A DNA stretch of 17,348 nucleotides from Kiritimatiellales bacterium (GCA_030630445.1 DAOVNC010000018.1:1-17348); one strand, 5' to 3'; counted from the stretch's first letter, positions 7,098 through 15,365 are shown. A program made the numbers and translations. Notes: a model not told the origin generated them from the sequence alone.

Positions 7098-8432
7098 TCA
7101 ATACGCGTAGTCGCTGCCGCCGATGAATTCGCGGAAGAGGGAGCTTGAAGGGATGCAGGTTTCGTCGACTTCGCCATGAAGCGGTTCAAGGAATTGCATG
7201 ATTCGCTGGGCGCGGAGATAGGCGTCCTGCCGCTTGAGGTCGTCCCGGTATAGATCGATCGCCTCGGGGAAAAAATGCATTAGCTTGTTCTTGAGCACGG
7301 GAAATTCGCAGGGCATGGCGCTGTTGACGAGAAAGTCGACGTTTCCAATGAAGGGAATAATATTCTGCAACTCGCTCTTGCGGACATAGTGCCAGTGCGT
7401 GAGCGTGTCCAGCGGATCGTGGTTGCGGCTCCAGCTGTCGCGGATCATGCGGCGCAGGAGGCGGTGGTCGGCCCAGCGCATGAACTCGTCCCGATCGTTG
7501 CGCAGCTGGCCGAGCGTTTCGATATAGAGGCGGAACTTATGGGAATCGGGAACGCCGCGGGTCATGTCGGAATAGAGCCCGTGCAGACAATCCATCAGCA
7601 GGATCTCGTCTTCGGCCAGCTGCATTTCGTGCACATTCAATGTTCGCTTGCCAGTATGGAAATCATAGTGGGGCGTCTTGACGGTCTTGCCGGCGAGCAG
7701 CTGTTCCAAATGTTCATTGATCAAATCGATGTCCAGCGCTTGCGGTGTTTCATAGTCGTAGTCGCCAAACTCGTCCTTTGGGTGTTGTTCAAGGTCAAAG
7801 AAATAGTGGTCGACGTTGATGGCCTTGATCTTTTTTCCTTGAGAGGAAAGCTGCTCTTCGAGCTTGATCGTGGTGGTGGTCTTGCCGGACGACGATGGCC
7901 CCGCGACAATGATCAACCGAACCCCGTCGCCATGTTCCAGAATCCGCTGGCTCGCCGCACGGCACTCGTTGGCATAGCGTTCTTCGCACGCCGACACCAA
8001 CTCGGGATATTCGCCCTCTTCAATGATCCGGTTGATCCCGGCAATGGACTCGCAACCGTGCTCCATGTTCCAGCGCAGCACCTCGTAGATGCGTTTGTAG
8101 GGAATGTTGTCGGTGGCCTCGACGGCTCCGGGTCGCGCCGTGCGCATCTCGGTGCGCTGGTGGCGGTAGATGATGTAGGCGCGGGCGGTTTTCGTGTGCC
8201 CGTTTTCCATCAGCACCGATTCGACGATATCCTGCAAATCCTCAACCGTTGGAACCTGTTCGGCATAGCTTTCCGCAGTGCGTTGCTCGACCACCAGGGA
8301 AAGCCGTTCCGCCTCTTCAAAGCCAAAGCCGCCGACAGAGGCGGCGGCTTTGGAGATGGCGTTGGCGATGCGACTTCGGTCGTGTGGAACAACCTGACCG
8401 TCGCGCTTGATGATGGTTTTTCCCGGCCTCAT
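7098..8432 (-). CDS. ATP-cone domain fused to uridine kinase/phosphoribulokinase-type P-loop kinase
   Basis: A 444-residue two-domain protein. Residues about 5-97 match an ATP-cone, the nucleotide-sensing module of ribonucleotide reductases and NrdR: TIIKRDGQVVPHDRSRIANAI at the start, then VEDLQDIVESVLMENGHTKTARAYIIYRHQR. After a helical linker, a P-loop GPSSSGKTTT (178-187) opens a kinase domain of the uridine kinase/PRK superfamily. It continues with INVDHYFFD (205-213), DYDYETPQALD (224-234), a MDCLHGLYSDMTRG segment where uridine kinases have their VEGIHAL motif, and a C-terminal region rich in aromatic and charged residues. The known family role is ATP-dependent phosphorylation of a nucleoside or sugar-phosphate; the actual substrate is unknown. 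The ATP-cone suggests allosteric control by ATP/dATP (inference). It is not a PRK of the Calvin cycle by context. The ribosome site is weak. It may be co-transcribed with upstream rpoD, although a repeat block lies between. Confidence 0.8.
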   Translation of the reverse strand: MRPGKTIIKRDGQVVPHDRSRIANAISKAAASVGGFGFEEAERLSLVVEQRTAESYAEQVPTVEDLQDIVESVLMENGHTKTARAYIIYRHQRTEMRTARPGAVEATDNIPYKRIYEVLRWNMEHGCESIAGINRIIEEGEYPELVSACEERYANECRAASQRILEHGDGVRLIIVAGPSSSGKTTTTIKLEEQLSSQGKKIKAINVDHYFFDLEQHPKDEFGDYDYETPQALDIDLINEHLEQLLAGKTVKTPHYDFHTGKRTLNVHEMQLAEDEILLMDCLHGLYSDMTRGVPDSHKFRLYIETLGQLRNDRDEFMRWADHRLLRRMIRDSWSRNHDPLDTLTHWHYVRKSELQNIIPFIGNVDFLVNSAMPCEFPVLKNKLMHFFPEAIDLYRDDLKRQDAYLRAQRIMQFLEPLHGEVDETCIPSSSLFREFIGGSDYAY

Positions 8433-8446
8433 GGCAGGGAAACCCT

Positions 8447-8579
8447 AATTTCCAAACCCGAAATCCTAAATAAATCCAAACAACCCAAACTACAATGTCC
8501 GAAACTTTTCGTTTGGCTCATTTCCAATTTTCCGGGTTTCGAGATGGTTTAGAATTTAGATGTTCGGATTTAGGATTTG
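8447..8579. repeat. Degenerate AT-rich intergenic repeat block with inverted arms
   Basis: The 159-base gap between rpoD and the kinase gene is filled with variants of AAATCC/CTAAAT/CCAAAC on its left side and the complementary TTTAGGATTT/GGTTTAG/GGGTTT on its right. A perfect 11-base inverted pair, AAATCCTAAAT (8461-8471) and ATTTAGGATTT (8568-8578), brackets the middle. ATTTCCAA occurs at 8448-8455 and again at 8520-8527. On the transcribed (minus) strand it could fold into a large imperfect hairpin. It may stabilise or terminate the rpoD transcript, or be a family of dispersed degenerate repeats. No coding capacity seen. Confidence 0.55.
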
Positions 8580-8591
8580 AGCGCCTTGGCT

Positions 8592-10670
8592 CTACTCGCC
8601 CCCGTCAAGGAATCCCTCCAGCTTGCGGATACGGGTGGGGTGCCGCATTTTGCGAAGGGCTTTCGCCTCGATCTGGCGGATGCGTTCGCGGGTGACGTTG
8701 AACTTGCGACCCACTTCTTCGAGCGTGCGCGGATAGCCATCGACCAATCCGAAGCGCAAGGTGAGCACTTCCTGCTCGCGCTCGGTCAAGGTTTGCAGAA
8801 CGTCCCCGATCTTTTCCTTGAGCAGGCTGAACGCGGTCATTTCGTCCGGTTTTTCGGCGGCCTTGTCTTCGATAAAATCGCCAAAATGCGTGTCGTCGCT
8901 ATCGCCGATCGGGCTCTGCAGCGAGATGGGCTGCTGCGCGATTTTCAGGATGGCCCGAACGCGCTCTTCCGGAAGATCCATTTCGTCGGACAGCTCCTCC
9001 GGAGTGGCTTCGCGGCCGAATTCCTGAAGCAGCTGTTTCTGGATGCGCATCAACTTGTTGATGGTTTCGATCATGTGCACCGGAATGCGGATGGTGCGGG
9101 CCTGGTCGGCAATCGAGCGGGTGATCGCCTGGCGAATCCACCACGTGGCGTAGGTGCTGAACTTATAGCCGCGGCGATACTCGAACTTTTCAACCGCCTT
9201 CATCAGCCCCATGTTGCCTTCCTGAATCAGGTCGAGGAAGGAAAGTCCGCGGTTGGTGTATTTCTTGGCAATACTGATCACGAGACGCAGGTTGGCCTCG
9301 ATCATCTCGGTCTTGGCCTTGTGCCCCTTGCGCATCCAGATGCGAAGCTCCTTGAATTGCTGCATGAACTCGGCCTGATCCATCTGGAGGTAGGATTCCA
9401 GATTTCGGATATCCTTGCGGATGCCGCGCAGATCGGATGTCGCACTTTTTGCCCGGCTTTTCTTTAGACGCACCACCTCGCCGAGAAGATGCTTCATCTT
9501 TTGGTGCTGCTTGTCGACCTCGGGGATAATGTCCTCGATGGCCTTCTGCTTAAAATGCAGTTGCTTGTAGTATTCCGTCAGCCGCTCTTGCGCCTTGTCG
9601 AACATCTTGATCGCCTTCTTCTTCTCGGGGCTATCCTTTTTCGCTTTCGAGTAGTCATGGAAATACTTCAGCTTCAACTCGCCGTTGCGGTCGATGCCGC
9701 GGAGAACCTTGGGCAGATCGTTGAAATAGTCTTCGCGGCACTCCACATGCTTGTCGGAGATAATGCGGTCAAAACGCTCCTTGCCGTGCTCCAATCGATC
9801 AATCACACCTAGATAGGCATCGGTGGCGCACCCGAGACGATGGAACATGCCGGTGGTGGCAATTTCCGCCTCTTCGATACGCTTGGAAATCTCCACCTCC
9901 TGCTCGCGGGTGAGCAACGGAACCTGGCCCATCTGCTTGAGATACATCCGGACGGGGTCGTCGAGCACGTCGCTGCGGGCGCTCTGCTTATCGGCCTGTT
10001 CCTTTTCCATGCGCGCCTGGTACTCTTCCACATCGTCCTGGCGGATAATGTCGATTTCCATGCTCTGGAGGAGGGCGACCACCTTGTCGACATCCTCCAC
10101 CACAACCATGTCTTCAGGGAAGGCTTCGTTGATATCTTCAAAGGTCAGGAAGCCGTGGTCGGACGCCAGCGACATCAGGTCCTTGATGCGGTCGTTGCGT
10201 TCCTCGCGATCCATCAAAGAAACCGCATTGGGCTCATCGAGTGCCGCGAGCTTGACACTGGCAACCTTTTCCTTGCCCGCCTTCGGGGCGACCTTCTTCT
10301 TGACCGGAGCCTTTTTCCCCACTTTCTTGGCGGGAGCCTTTTTTGCGGTTTTTTTAGCGGCGACCTTTTTCTTGGTGGTCTTCTTTTGCGGAATGGCCTT
10401 GCCGGGTGCGGCCGCTTTCTTGGCGACTTTGATCGGTGCGATTTCCTTGCCCGTCGTAGCTTTCTTGGCCGGATTTTTGGCGGCGGATTTCTTGGCTACT
10501 TTGATCGAGGCGCTCTTTTTGTCTGTCTTTTTCCCCGTTGCGGCGTTCTTCACTGCCTTCTTCGCCGGAGCCTTTTCCACGGTTTTTTTAGCGGCAACCT
10601 TCTTTTTTGGAGTAGCCGGTTTCTTGGCGGCAACTTTCTTCTTGGCGGTCTTTTTCTTCGAAGTACCCAT
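8592..10670 (-). CDS. rpoD: RNA polymerase primary sigma factor RpoD with Lys/Ala-rich N-terminal extension
   Basis: The housekeeping sigma-70 factor, 692 residues. Residues 1-141 are a low-complexity basic tail of KKVAAKK, KVAKKAAA and KKAPAKK repeats, like histone H1 tails. Region 1.1 follows (about 155-212, with GFLTFEDINEAFPEDM). Region 1.2 (238-270) contains DPVRMYLKQMGQVPLLTREQEVE. A charged, helical non-conserved region spans 271-450. Region 2 (about 456-533) is intact: NLRLVISIAKKY, LSFLDLIQEGNMGLMKAVEKF, and the -10 recognition helix with YKFSTYATWWIRQAI. Region 3 lies at about 540-617. Region 4 (about 625-683) has the -35 helix-turn-helix LEEVGRKFNVTRERIRQIE. The start ATG at 10670 has AAGGAG at 10675-10680. 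The tail is in frame with that site, so it is translated. It is divergent from the glycosidase-like gene. Confidence 0.97.
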   Translation of the reverse strand: MGTSKKKTAKKKVAAKKPATPKKKVAAKKTVEKAPAKKAVKNAATGKKTDKKSASIKVAKKSAAKNPAKKATTGKEIAPIKVAKKAAAPGKAIPQKKTTKKKVAAKKTAKKAPAKKVGKKAPVKKKVAPKAGKEKVASVKLAALDEPNAVSLMDREERNDRIKDLMSLASDHGFLTFEDINEAFPEDMVVVEDVDKVVALLQSMEIDIIRQDDVEEYQARMEKEQADKQSARSDVLDDPVRMYLKQMGQVPLLTREQEVEISKRIEEAEIATTGMFHRLGCATDAYLGVIDRLEHGKERFDRIISDKHVECREDYFNDLPKVLRGIDRNGELKLKYFHDYSKAKKDSPEKKKAIKMFDKAQERLTEYYKQLHFKQKAIEDIIPEVDKQHQKMKHLLGEVVRLKKSRAKSATSDLRGIRKDIRNLESYLQMDQAEFMQQFKELRIWMRKGHKAKTEMIEANLRLVISIAKKYTNRGLSFLDLIQEGNMGLMKAVEKFEYRRGYKFSTYATWWIRQAITRSIADQARTIRIPVHMIETINKLMRIQKQLLQEFGREATPEELSDEMDLPEERVRAILKIAQQPISLQSPIGDSDDTHFGDFIEDKAAEKPDEMTAFSLLKEKIGDVLQTLTEREQEVLTLRFGLVDGYPRTLEEVGRKFNVTRERIRQIEAKALRKMRHPTRIRKLEGFLDGGE

Positions 10671-10705
10671 GGGGCTCCTTATTTATAGCAAAACACAGTT
10701 CACCT

Positions 10706-10756
10706 ATTATATCGGTAAAAGCGAAGAATTAATAGCAACTTACCCGCCCCCGTCAA
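10706..10756 (-). promoter_or_regulatory. Candidate rpoD promoter region
   Basis: On the minus strand, TTGACG (10756-10751) is followed after 17 bases by ATTAAT (10733-10728), a fair sigma-70 pair that would give a leader of about 50 bases. A perfect TATAAT also lies at 10711-10706, but without a good -35 at the right distance. Either could drive rpoD; I cannot tell which. Confidence 0.4.
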
Positions 10757-10837
10757 CGCTAATAGATAAAAATATCGCGAGGGCCCCAATTGCTTATTTC
10801 GCTTGAAGAATCACACCGAAGCAAACACTATCCCCCG

Positions 10838-13000
10838 ATGAATTCCATCTTCCGATCCTACCCGTCCCATCCGTGGCTTTTGGAATGGACGCTCGAGCCG
10901 CAGGGATGCGGGACAGCTTTCCGCAAAAAAAACGGCGGCTATTTCTTCAAAACCATGGAAACCGTCGGACGCATTTGCCCCAATCTGGAATCCCCGGAGT
11001 GGTCCCTGCAGGTTCCCATCCCGCAAAACAGCCGTATCAACCTAATGTTCAACGGTTTCTGCGGCTACTACAAACACCGGAACCGTGCGTGTGCCGCCGA
11101 GATATTCACTCCGGAACCGGGTGTACTGTGGGGGCGTTTTTCCGACATCCCCGAGCCTGTGCTTATCTCCGAAAGGCCGGCCGAGGAAACCGAGGGATTC
11201 CAATGGCTGGAGGCCGACACCATCCCGGCCTTGCTCGCAGTTCGCGATGGCCACTTCTGCCTCGTGACCAAGACGCACCTATTCAATGATGCCGTGCAGG
11301 TTGCCGAGGACTATCTTGGACGGGATATCGAGGCCCATTTGCAAGCCGAACTCGAAAGCCGGACGGGTGCATCCAAACTCTTTGAACGAATGACCCGCCA
11401 CGATGCGCTGGCGGTGATCAGCGCCGAATGCATGATGCGTGCAATCCGCCCGCCAGAAGGGGCCATCCCCACCCGGTGGAGCCAATCCAAGGCGGAGGGC
11501 GCCCCCAGGCTCGACACCAACGAAATCCACGCCCTCGCCCTGGCATGGCGGCAGTTCGATGCCGATACCGCCGAAGAACTTTTCCTAGGGGTGCTCAAGT
11601 TGCAAAATACCGCCGGCGCAATCCCGGTGGCCTACGCGCCGCACAAAAGCTTTTCCGTACTTGAAGCGCCTAAACCCATACTCGCGAAAACCGCCGAAAA
11701 AATATGGGAAACGCGCAAGAACCCTCGTTTTCTTTTCGAAGCCATTCCTCTTCTGCGGCGGCATCTGCAGTGGCTGCTTCACCACTTCGACCCCAAGCGC
11801 CGCGGCCTTCACTATTGGCAAAACAGCCAAGAACCTTTTGCTCACGAAGTCTATGAATCCGAACTCGCCACCGTCGACTTGACCGTACTGCTGCTGACGG
11901 AAATCGAGGCACTGAACCGACTGCGGGAGCAATCCCCCGACCTTGCAAACCGCGATCCTTTTTTCAGCGAGGAGCACGATACACTGGAAAACAACCTGCT
12001 CACTCAGTTTTGGAATGAAGGAACATCGCAATACAGCAATGCCTATATCCGAAGCACACTGGTCCAGTCCAAGGGGTTTCCAACCCTAACCCCCCTGCTT
12101 TGGCGCCAACTTCCCGAGCCGCAAAGGGGCTTGGTGCTCGACCAAATACGCAATTCAAACTCCCTGCCCGGCGGACATAGCGTTTTATCGTGGCGCACCA
12201 TGGTTCCCGGTGGGCATGAATTCCCCTTACTCCAGCAAATGCTTCTGCTTGAAATCCTTGAAACCCACGATTCGGACGGGCCGATCACCCGCGACTTTAC
12301 CCGGTTGATGCTCCAGGAATTCACGGAATGGCATACCCGTTCAATCGAAGAACACGGCACTCTGGAACTTGATCCCGCCATGGCAGGATTCATCATCACC
12401 CTCATGGAGACCCACCACTACCGCGACTACTCCAAAGAGGCCCTCCCGGGTTTCCTGTCCAAAATCTCCAGGAAAACCCGATTCAACCGGATTGATGCCG
12501 CCATCATAGCGGCCACGTTATTCGCCGCATGGACAACCCGCACGATCTATAGCCTGCGTCGCCAACCACCCCCCTTCACCGTGCTTGACGCGCAGATAAA
12601 CAGTGCCTATGCCAGCAAGAACATGGAAGAAGCCCTCCAGAGTGGATTGCTGATTATCAACTACTATCCCGAACAAGCGGGCTTGGCCCGACTGCTGGTC
12701 GGCAACATCCTGATGTCGAACAACAAACCCGGAGAAGCCGAACCGTTTTTCCGCGACGTTCGCAAGGAATTCCCCGACAGCCCCGGCCCTATGATCTCAC
12801 ATGGACTGGCCTATCAACTGCTGGGCCGTTTCAAGGAAGCCGACGAGGTCTATGGCGAATTCACCTACCTTTTCGACGAGATTTTCCCCGACCTTGTCAA
12901 CCAGATCCAGGAATACCGCTATCTCATGGAGGAAGACCTCCAGTCCCCGCCGCCGAAATGGATCGAAATCTATCGTTATCGACTTATGCATGAGCTATAG
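10838..13000 (+). CDS. (alpha/alpha)6 glycosidase-like protein with C-terminal TPR segment
   Basis: A 720-residue protein with no signal peptide. The N-terminal 170 residues look like a beta-rich domain. From about 210 to 555 the helical pattern resembles the (alpha/alpha)6 toroid of GH63/MGH1-like and amylo-glucosidase proteins (HALALAWRQFDADTAEELFLGVLKLQ, GAIPVAYAP, LLHHFDPKRRGLHYW). The acidic catalytic motifs of those families are not clearly present, so activity is uncertain. A hydrophobic stretch at about 555-573 leads into residues 582-680, two to three TPR-like repeats (AYASKNMEEALQSGLLIINYYP, GNILMSNNKPGEAEPFFRDV, GLAYQLLGRFKEADEVY). The ATG at 10838 has no good ribosome site. An in-frame TTG at 10790 with GAGG at 10779-10782 would add 16 residues and is a real alternative. 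It is first in the cluster, 33 bases before the lipoprotein gene. Confidence 0.6.
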   Translation: MNSIFRSYPSHPWLLEWTLEPQGCGTAFRKKNGGYFFKTMETVGRICPNLESPEWSLQVPIPQNSRINLMFNGFCGYYKHRNRACAAEIFTPEPGVLWGRFSDIPEPVLISERPAEETEGFQWLEADTIPALLAVRDGHFCLVTKTHLFNDAVQVAEDYLGRDIEAHLQAELESRTGASKLFERMTRHDALAVISAECMMRAIRPPEGAIPTRWSQSKAEGAPRLDTNEIHALALAWRQFDADTAEELFLGVLKLQNTAGAIPVAYAPHKSFSVLEAPKPILAKTAEKIWETRKNPRFLFEAIPLLRRHLQWLLHHFDPKRRGLHYWQNSQEPFAHEVYESELATVDLTVLLLTEIEALNRLREQSPDLANRDPFFSEEHDTLENNLLTQFWNEGTSQYSNAYIRSTLVQSKGFPTLTPLLWRQLPEPQRGLVLDQIRNSNSLPGGHSVLSWRTMVPGGHEFPLLQQMLLLEILETHDSDGPITRDFTRLMLQEFTEWHTRSIEEHGTLELDPAMAGFIITLMETHHYRDYSKEALPGFLSKISRKTRFNRIDAAIIAATLFAAWTTRTIYSLRRQPPPFTVLDAQINSAYASKNMEEALQSGLLIINYYPEQAGLARLLVGNILMSNNKPGEAEPFFRDVRKEFPDSPGPMISHGLAYQLLGRFKEADEVYGEFTYLFDEIFPDLVNQIQEYRYLMEEDLQSPPPKWIEIYRYRLMHEL

Positions 13001-13033
13001 TTCCGCGCTCGAAACAACCCGAAGGAAGATTGA

Positions 13034-13357
13034 ATGAAGAAACTTTTCACCCTCGCATTGTCCGCCGTATTGCTATTTCTTGCCCAAGGTTGCTTCCGTC
13101 AGGAAGTACAGGTTGCCGAATACTCCGTCCCTGCAATGTCAACACCCGCCGCCGGGGCATACATCCAAGGCCGGCTCAAGGGCATCCCTGGAATTTCAAA
13201 CAGCACCTTTAACGTAGAAAACCGGACGATCACCGTGATCTACCAAAGCAGCACCATCCGCACAATGAACATCGAAGAGGCCATCGCCCTCTCCGGCTTT
13301 GCCGTAAACAATCGTCCCGCAAACCCCAACGCCAAACTACCGAAAGGACTGGAATAA
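13034..13357 (+). CDS. Small lipoprotein with HMA-like (heavy-metal-associated) fold lacking the CxxC site
   Basis: A 107-residue secreted protein. KK is followed by a hydrophobic stretch and AQGC with Cys20 as the lipid-anchor residue, a slightly atypical lipobox. Residues about 29-92 follow the HMA beta-alpha-beta-beta-alpha-beta layout. YSVPAM (30-35) is where HMA proteins carry the M of MxCxxC. Then come GRLKGIPGISNSTFNVENRTITVIYQ, matching the 'LkklpGV..v.vd...tv.V.y' stretch, and MNIEEAIALSGFAV, the last helix and strand. The two Cys positions are T37 and A40, so copper or zinc binding through CxxC is not possible. Binding by other residues, or a structural or partner role, is open. AAGGA at 13022-13026 lies 7 bases before the ATG. 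The gap to pepA is 1 base. Confidence 0.6.
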   Translation: MKKLFTLALSAVLLFLAQGCFRQEVQVAEYSVPAMSTPAAGAYIQGRLKGIPGISNSTFNVENRTITVIYQSSTIRTMNIEEAIALSGFAVNNRPANPNAKLPKGLE

Positions 13358-13358
13358 A

Positions 13359-14831
13359 ATGAAAATCACAATTTCCCCCACCCCGCTAACCGAACAAAAG
13401 AAAGATGCCGCCGTTGTATTCTTCCAAGGAACAGAGGCCCTGCTTCCCGTCGGGAACACCAAATTGAAGAAGCTCGCCACCGAGTACGTGAAGCACTCCG
13501 CCTTCAAGGGGCAGGCCGGGCAAACCGCCACGTTCCCGACCGCTGGAAAAATTGCCGCAAAGCAATTGATCGTCGCCGGGATCGGCGAAGCCAAGGACTT
13601 TCACAATGGCCTGCTCGAACAAGCGGCGGCAACGGCCGTGCGCGCCGGGCGCGCCGCAGGGCTGAAATCATTCGCCCTCGCCTCCAGCATTAAGCTCAAA
13701 GGCGTATCCGAAACCGACTACCACCTGCTCGCCGGGCGTGGCGCCTGCTGGGGAAGCTACGACTATTCCAAATACAAAACCACCGAGAAAAAGAAAGCTA
13801 CGCCCACCCTCGTTTTCGCAGGTGCCGTGAAGGATCGGTCGGCCATCAAAACCGCCGAAGCCCAAGGCGCGGCACTGCTCTCTACAGCCGACGTCGCCAA
13901 CGGCCCCGGCAGCGACTCCACCCCCGAGAACATCGCAAAATGGGCCAAAAAGATGGCCAAGGAAAACGGCCTCTCCTGCCAGGTACTCGGCGATGCGGAA
14001 CTCGCGAAAAAAGGGTGCGGCGGAATTCTCGCCGTATCCCAAGGCAGTGCAAAGGGTGCGAAAATGATCATCCTTAAGCATGCCGGAACCAACAAGAAGG
14101 CCAAACCGATTGTTCTGGTCGGGAAAACCGTCACCTTCGATTCCGGTGGAATCTCACTCAAGCCCGGCCGAGGAATGGGCTGGATGCGCTATGACAAGTG
14201 CGGCGGCATGGCCGTGCTCGCCGCCATGCAGATGATTGCCCGCATGAAGGTGAAGACGCCGGTTGTCGGCATTCTCGGTGCGGCCGAGAACATGCCCGGC
14301 TCCGACGCCATCCGCCCCGGCGACATCATCACCGCCTACAAGGGGAAAACCATTGAAGTGCTCAACACCGACGCCGAAGGCCGTCTCGTGCTCGTCGACG
14401 CCATTGGCATGGCTGCCGACCTGAAACCCGCCGCCATTGTCGACATGGCCACGCTCACCGGCGCGGTCATTGGCGCACTCGGGGCTGCCGCATCCGCCGT
14501 GCTTGGCAACGACGCCCAGCTCGCCGGCAACCTGATCGACTCCGCTTCCACCGCCGGGGAACGCCTCTGGCAGCTCCCTATCTACAAAGAATATACCGAC
14601 GACATGAAAAGCGACTTCGCCGACATCTCGAACATCAGCAAATCCAACGGGGCAGGCACCGCCACCGCCGCCGCATTCCTGCAAGAATTCGTTCCTGAAG
14701 GCATTCCATGGGCGCATATCGACATTGCCGGCACCGCCTGGCTCGAATCTGCCAAGCCCCACCAAGCTCCCGGTGCCACGCTCTTTGGCGCGCGCCTGCT
14801 TGCGCAATGGGCTGACTCCATCAAAGGATAG
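13359..14831 (+). CDS. pepA: Leucyl aminopeptidase (M17 family), PepA-type
   Basis: A cytosolic di-metal exopeptidase that releases N-terminal residues from peptides. In E. coli it also acts as a DNA-binding protein. Its 490 residues fit the M17 length. The N-terminal domain (1-170) is variable and the catalytic domain spans about 180-490. All metal and catalytic residues map at the spacing of bovine LAP: K256, D261, D279, D338 and E340 as metal ligands, K268 and R342 as catalytic residues. They lie in VGKTVTFDSGGISLKPG, MRYDKCGG and NTDAEGRLVLVDA. Slightly unusual are VGKT (usually VGKG) and KCGG after D279 (usually MGGA). An AAAGGA ribosome site is at 13343-13348, inside the lipoprotein gene. 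It shares an operon with the genes on both sides. Confidence 0.95.
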   Translation: MKITISPTPLTEQKKDAAVVFFQGTEALLPVGNTKLKKLATEYVKHSAFKGQAGQTATFPTAGKIAAKQLIVAGIGEAKDFHNGLLEQAAATAVRAGRAAGLKSFALASSIKLKGVSETDYHLLAGRGACWGSYDYSKYKTTEKKKATPTLVFAGAVKDRSAIKTAEAQGAALLSTADVANGPGSDSTPENIAKWAKKMAKENGLSCQVLGDAELAKKGCGGILAVSQGSAKGAKMIILKHAGTNKKAKPIVLVGKTVTFDSGGISLKPGRGMGWMRYDKCGGMAVLAAMQMIARMKVKTPVVGILGAAENMPGSDAIRPGDIITAYKGKTIEVLNTDAEGRLVLVDAIGMAADLKPAAIVDMATLTGAVIGALGAAASAVLGNDAQLAGNLIDSASTAGERLWQLPIYKEYTDDMKSDFADISNISKSNGAGTATAAAFLQEFVPEGIPWAHIDIAGTAWLESAKPHQAPGATLFGARLLAQWADSIKG

Positions 14832-14837
14832 ATTCCG

Positions 14838-15365
14838 ATGGACTGGCAAGCGACCGGTGCGTTTTTCATCTATGCCCTCGCAAGCCTAATCTGCATCGGT
14901 GGGTTGGCCATATCGTGCCTGTCGCTCTCAGGAACATGGGCGGTGCTGCTCGCGACCGGACTGCTGGCATGGATTCGCTGGCCGGAATTCCCAAGCATCG
15001 GAACGATTATCGCATTCCTGTTGCTGTGCATCGGCGTTGAGGTGCTCGAAGCGCTGGCCAGCGCGTGGGGCGTGCAAAAGCGAGGCGGTTCCAAGGCCGC
15101 CGGATGGGCCGCCCTCGGTGGCGGGTTTCTCGGCATGATCCTCGGCGGCTTTATTCCGGTTCCAATTCTTGGAAACCTGCTCGGTATGTTGCTGGGTAGT
15201 TTCGGCTGCGCCTTTTGGGTTGAACACGAAAAAATGAAGAAGACCGACCACGCCGCGCACGTCGCCTTCGGCGCGGTGCTCGCCCGCCTCGGCGTCATCT
15301 TCCTCAAAGTCGGTATCACGCTGGCCATGATCATTGCCCTCATCATCGGAATTGCTCTCGGATGA
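14838..15365 (+). CDS. DUF456 family integral membrane protein
   Basis: A 175-residue membrane protein with about five to six helices (near 8-28, 33-47, 55-75, 90-128, 152-173). Glycine-rich segments AALGGGFLGMILGGFIPVPILGNLLGMLLGSFGCAF (split around residues 91-126) and the LSLSGTWAVLL opening are typical of the DUF456 family. Its biochemical role is unknown. A cytoplasmic loop with the charged HEKMKKTD follows. The ribosome site AAAGGA (14823-14828) overlaps the end of pepA and lies 9 bases before the ATG. Its stop overlaps the next start as ATGA (15362-15365), so the two are probably translated together. Confidence 0.8.
   Translation: MDWQATGAFFIYALASLICIGGLAISCLSLSGTWAVLLATGLLAWIRWPEFPSIGTIIAFLLLCIGVEVLEALASAWGVQKRGGSKAAGWAALGGGFLGMILGGFIPVPILGNLLGMLLGSFGCAFWVEHEKMKKTDHAAHVAFGAVLARLGVIFLKVGITLAMIIALIIGIALG

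Noticed and set aside
7389..8552. Open frame of 387 codons on the plus strand
   Set aside because: It is antisense to the ATP-cone kinase gene and shows no recognisable domain.
8577..9467. Open frame of 296 codons on the plus strand
   Set aside because: It is antisense to conserved rpoD regions 2-4.
9823..10806. Open frame of 327 codons rich in Phe, Leu and Ala on the plus strand
   Set aside because: It is the complement of the Lys/Ala-rich rpoD tail and core. The membrane-like look comes from reading AAG/GCC codons backwards.
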